Assembly: GCA_018821745.1 (NCBI GenBank)
Contig: JAHJLU010000003.1
Location: 1-7,978 of the forward strand
Direction: 5' to 3'
DNA: 7,978 bases
Source of the DNA: Myxococcota bacterium
GTDB lineage: Bacteria > Myxococcota_A > Polyangia > HGW-17
The notes below the pieces were generated by a model. The model worked only from the letters and a program-made list of their open reading frames with translations. It made no database searches and was not told the origin of the DNA. Of the stretch, positions 6,417 through 7,978 are shown one piece after another. The position numbers and the translations under genes are program-made. Numbering within the stretch: the stretch's first letter is position 1; each line of letters opens with the position of its first letter.

Positions 6417-7107
6417 AACCGTTACACTTATTTTTCTTACACTATTTTCACTCTTATCCCTCTCATGCAATTTCATCTCCGATGACGTAACTGACTTCGA
6501 TTTCATCCTCCCCGAAAAAGAATTCACTGTTGACTCGTCCCAGTTTGGAATCCAGATCAATGAGACCGCCATCCCCGAGGTAGCCTGCCCCGGCACTCCC
6601 TCCTGTGCCGATCTCGGCGAAAACTTCCAGTGTGGCACCGATGGTTTCTGCGAAGCCGAGGCCAGTTATGATCTCAAAAGTGATATCATTGTCCTCAAGG
6701 ACGAGGTGGAGGAGTTCGCCGTTATCACCAGCCAGGATCACATCAGCGTCTCCTTCAAGTACATCCAGATGCAGGTTGTGACCAACACGCTGAACTTTGA
6801 TCTCCCCCCCCTCGATCTCTATATCGCCCCCCAGAGCGTCACCGCCCTTCGTGACGCCCAGGGCGACCTCAACTCCGAGGTCCGGATGGTGGGGACCCTC
6901 GACACCATCCAGGCAGGGAAAACCGGTTATTACGACGTAAATCTTGCTCCCGCAGGACAGGACACCCTCACATCTTTTGTACAGCACCCCGACGTCCCCT
7001 TCTATCTCTTCGTTTCAGGGACCTCATCCTTCGGTGCCGGTGACTCCGTTCCCGCGGGCGCCCTCACGGTCAGAGTCCATTCACGCGCCACCGCCTCTAT
7101 CAACTGA
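6412..7107 (+). CDS. Small secreted lipoprotein with a four-Cys segment, unknown function
   Basis: A 231-residue protein that I cannot assign to a named family. Residues 1-18 are a signal peptide with a short positive start (MRT), a hydrophobic stretch and lipobox LSLSC, so Cys19 should be lipidated. Asn at +2 is compatible with outer-membrane sorting under the E. coli rule. Four further cysteines at 59, 65, 74 and 80 (ACPGTPSCADLGENFQCGTDGFC) make a compact Cys-rich patch that probably forms two disulphides after export. The rest alternates hydrophobic and polar residues and looks beta-rich, with no membrane segment. I chose the ATG at 6412 over an in-frame ATG at 6358 because it follows AGAGG (6401-6405) with 6-nt spacing and gives a canonical signal peptide; the longer form would put 18 charged residues in front of it. 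It follows the large lipoprotein in the same orientation after 195 nt, so co-expression is possible. Confidence 0.8.
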   Translation: MRTVTLIFLTLFSLLSLSCNFISDDVTDFDFILPEKEFTVDSSQFGIQINETAIPEVACPGTPSCADLGENFQCGTDGFCEAEASYDLKSDIIVLKDEVEEFAVITSQDHISVSFKYIQMQVVTNTLNFDLPPLDLYIAPQSVTALRDAQGDLNSEVRMVGTLDTIQAGKTGYYDVNLAPAGQDTLTSFVQHPDVPFYLFVSGTSSFGAGDSVPAGALTVRVHSRATASIN

Positions 7108-7140
7108 GTTGACCCGACCAATAGCACTCAACTGGTTTTT
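7107..7140 (+). terminator. Weak intrinsic terminator candidate after the small lipoprotein
   Basis: AGTTGA (7107-7112, overlapping the last base of the stop codon) can pair with TCAACT (7128-7133) around a 15-nt loop. GG and five T residues (7136-7140) follow. The stem is short, AT-rich and has a large loop, so it is a weak candidate. Its position at the gene end and the T-run are the only support. Confidence 0.3.
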
Positions 7141-7158
7141 CCTGTAGTAATCAAGGGG

Positions 7159-7187
7159 TTGACAACCCAATCTCCGCGTCACATTAT
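7159..7187 (+). promoter_or_regulatory. Candidate rightward promoter in the convergent gap
   Basis: A perfect -35 hexamer TTGACA (7159-7164) is followed after 17 bases by CATTAT (7182-7187), a 4/6 match to the -10. It faces the 3' end of the leftward kinase gene, so a transcript would be antisense to it. The -35 lies within the short hairpin GGGTT-GAC-AACCC (7156-7168). Chance occurrence is quite possible. Confidence 0.25.
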
Positions 7188-7210
7188 GTGCCGACTGCAG
7201 AGAGATCTGC

Positions 7211-7978
7211 CTATGGCGTGTTCAAGGGAAGATACTGGGAGATGCGATAAATTTCGGAGGCAACTTCTTCCATGGACTGGAATCGCTTCTCCGGCAATTT
7301 CTGCATGGCCGTGACAATAAAATCCACCACCGCATCCGGGATGTCCGGATTCAATTCCTGGGGATCGGGCACAGGCTTCTGGACGTGGGCCAGGAGCACT
7401 TCCGTGGTGTTCCCCATGAAAGGGAGCTGTTTGGTAAAAAGTTCAAAGGCTATGATTCCCAATGCATAAATATCGGTTCGCCCGTCGAGGGTGAGTCCAC
7501 GGGCCTGCTCGGGGGCCATGTATCCCGGTGACCCGAAGATCTGTGCATGGGAGATATTGGCGAGGAGCTTGTTGTTCATGAACTTGGCCACCCCGAAATC
7601 GAGAATCTTTATGGTCACCGTGCCATCACTCTCGGTGTGGAGAAAAATATTCTCTGACTTCAGGTCCCGGTGAATAATCCCCGACTGATGTGCGGCGCCG
7701 ATGCCCACGGCTACCTGGCGCAGAATTTCAAGGGATTCTCGTACTTTGACGGGGAACCCCGAGTCAAAGATGTAGTCAAAGAGCGATCGCCCCGTGAGAT
7801 ACTCCATGACGAGGTATGGGCGTCCCTCTTCATCCTCGCCGAACTCAAAAACACGGACAATATTCTGGTGCCCGATGGAAGCGACCGCACCCACTTCCCG
7901 AAAGAAGCGGGAAACCGCCATCTCCATGCGCTCCTGGTCCACCACATCGAAGCACAAAAGCTTCAGTGCACGTTTCTG
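7211..7978 (-). CDS. Eukaryotic-type Ser/Thr protein kinase, C-terminal part (5' end beyond the right edge)
   Basis: The frame is open to the window edge, giving 255 residues from within the N-lobe to a TAG at 7213-7211. Counting from the first visible codon, RALKLL carries the ATP-anchoring Lys6 and FFREV the helix-C Glu28. The catalytic loop is HRDLKSEN (Asp105, Lys107, Asn110), the metal-binding motif is DFG (127-129), and the activation segment ends at GSPGYMAPEQ (149-158). DIYALGIIAFELFT (169-182) and Arg232 in KRFQSM complete a fully equipped Hanks-type kinase, so it should be active. Only about 20 residues follow the last kinase motif; there is no C-terminal transmembrane helix or sensor domain, unlike PknB/PASTA kinases. 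The glycine-rich loop and any N-terminal domain are outside the window. A TTG at 7957 is inside the kinase domain and is not the start. Its substrates are not indicated. It is convergent with the small lipoprotein gene. Confidence 0.93.
   Translation of the reverse strand, partial: QKRALKLLCFDVVDQERMEMAVSRFFREVGAVASIGHQNIVRVFEFGEDEEGRPYLVMEYLTGRSLFDYIFDSGFPVKVRESLEILRQVAVGIGAAHQSGIIHRDLKSENIFLHTESDGTVTIKILDFGVAKFMNNKLLANISHAQIFGSPGYMAPEQARGLTLDGRTDIYALGIIAFELFTKQLPFMGNTTEVLLAHVQKPVPDPQELNPDIPDAVVDFIVTAMQKLPEKRFQSMEEVASEIYRISQYLPLNTP

Noticed and set aside
6463..6987. Leftward 174-codon open frame opposite the small lipoprotein
   Set aside because: It mirrors the sense codon pattern and its Gly/Val/Asp-rich translation has no recognisable motif, whereas the sense strand gives a proper lipoprotein with an RBS.
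7197..7210. GCAGA-GAGA-TCTGC hairpin just past the kinase stop as a terminator
   Set aside because: It has a 5-bp stem with no T-run on the leftward transcript, which is too weak to call.
1..7978. CRISPR arrays, tRNA genes, insertion sequences, phage or defence islands
   Set aside because: No regularly spaced repeats, cloverleaf-like segments, transposase or integrase motifs, or terminal inverted repeats were seen on either strand.

Overview
This window reads as ordinary chromosomal DNA from a Gram-negative bacterium with moderately high GC. A deltaproteobacterial or Myxococcota-like origin is my best guess. The reasons are two lipoproteins with clear lipoboxes, one of which has a bacterial pre-peptidase C-terminal (PPC) domain, and a eukaryotic-type Ser/Thr kinase of the sort abundant in Myxococcota. 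This is inference from protein style, not a phylogenetic result.

Layout from left to right. (1) The 5' part of ftcD (glutamate formimidoyltransferase) runs leftward off the window edge at 1-489. (2) A 116-nt divergent intergenic region holds a leftward promoter candidate and a perfect 7-bp inverted repeat next to the ftcD ribosome binding site. (3) An FAD-dependent oxidoreductase of the L-2-hydroxyglutarate oxidase (LhgO) type runs rightward at 606-1706. (4) After a short convergent gap, a complete glycogen debranching enzyme gene, glgX, runs leftward (1783 to about 3930). (5) A divergent AT-rich region carries a good sigma70-like promoter candidate for a 694-residue lipoprotein (4132-6216) with a papain/NlpC-P60-like core and a C-terminal PPC domain. 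(6) A 195-nt gap contains two tandem RNA-type hairpins and an imperfect palindrome spanning the SD and start codon of the next gene. (7) A 231-residue Cys-containing lipoprotein follows (6412-7107). (8) After a convergent 103-nt gap, the C-terminal 255 residues of a Ser/Thr protein kinase run leftward from the right edge (7211-7978).

Nothing indicates one dedicated multi-gene system. The first three genes are metabolic: FtcD in histidine/one-carbon breakdown, the LhgO-like enzyme in 2-hydroxyacid oxidation, GlgX in glycogen breakdown. Most neighbours are divergent or convergent, so they are probably separate transcription units; only the two lipoproteins could be co-transcribed. The parts most worth a second look are the large lipoprotein with its inferred Cys/His hydrolase core and the structured intergenic DNA around the second lipoprotein. 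No tRNA, rRNA, CRISPR array, insertion sequence or attachment site was seen.
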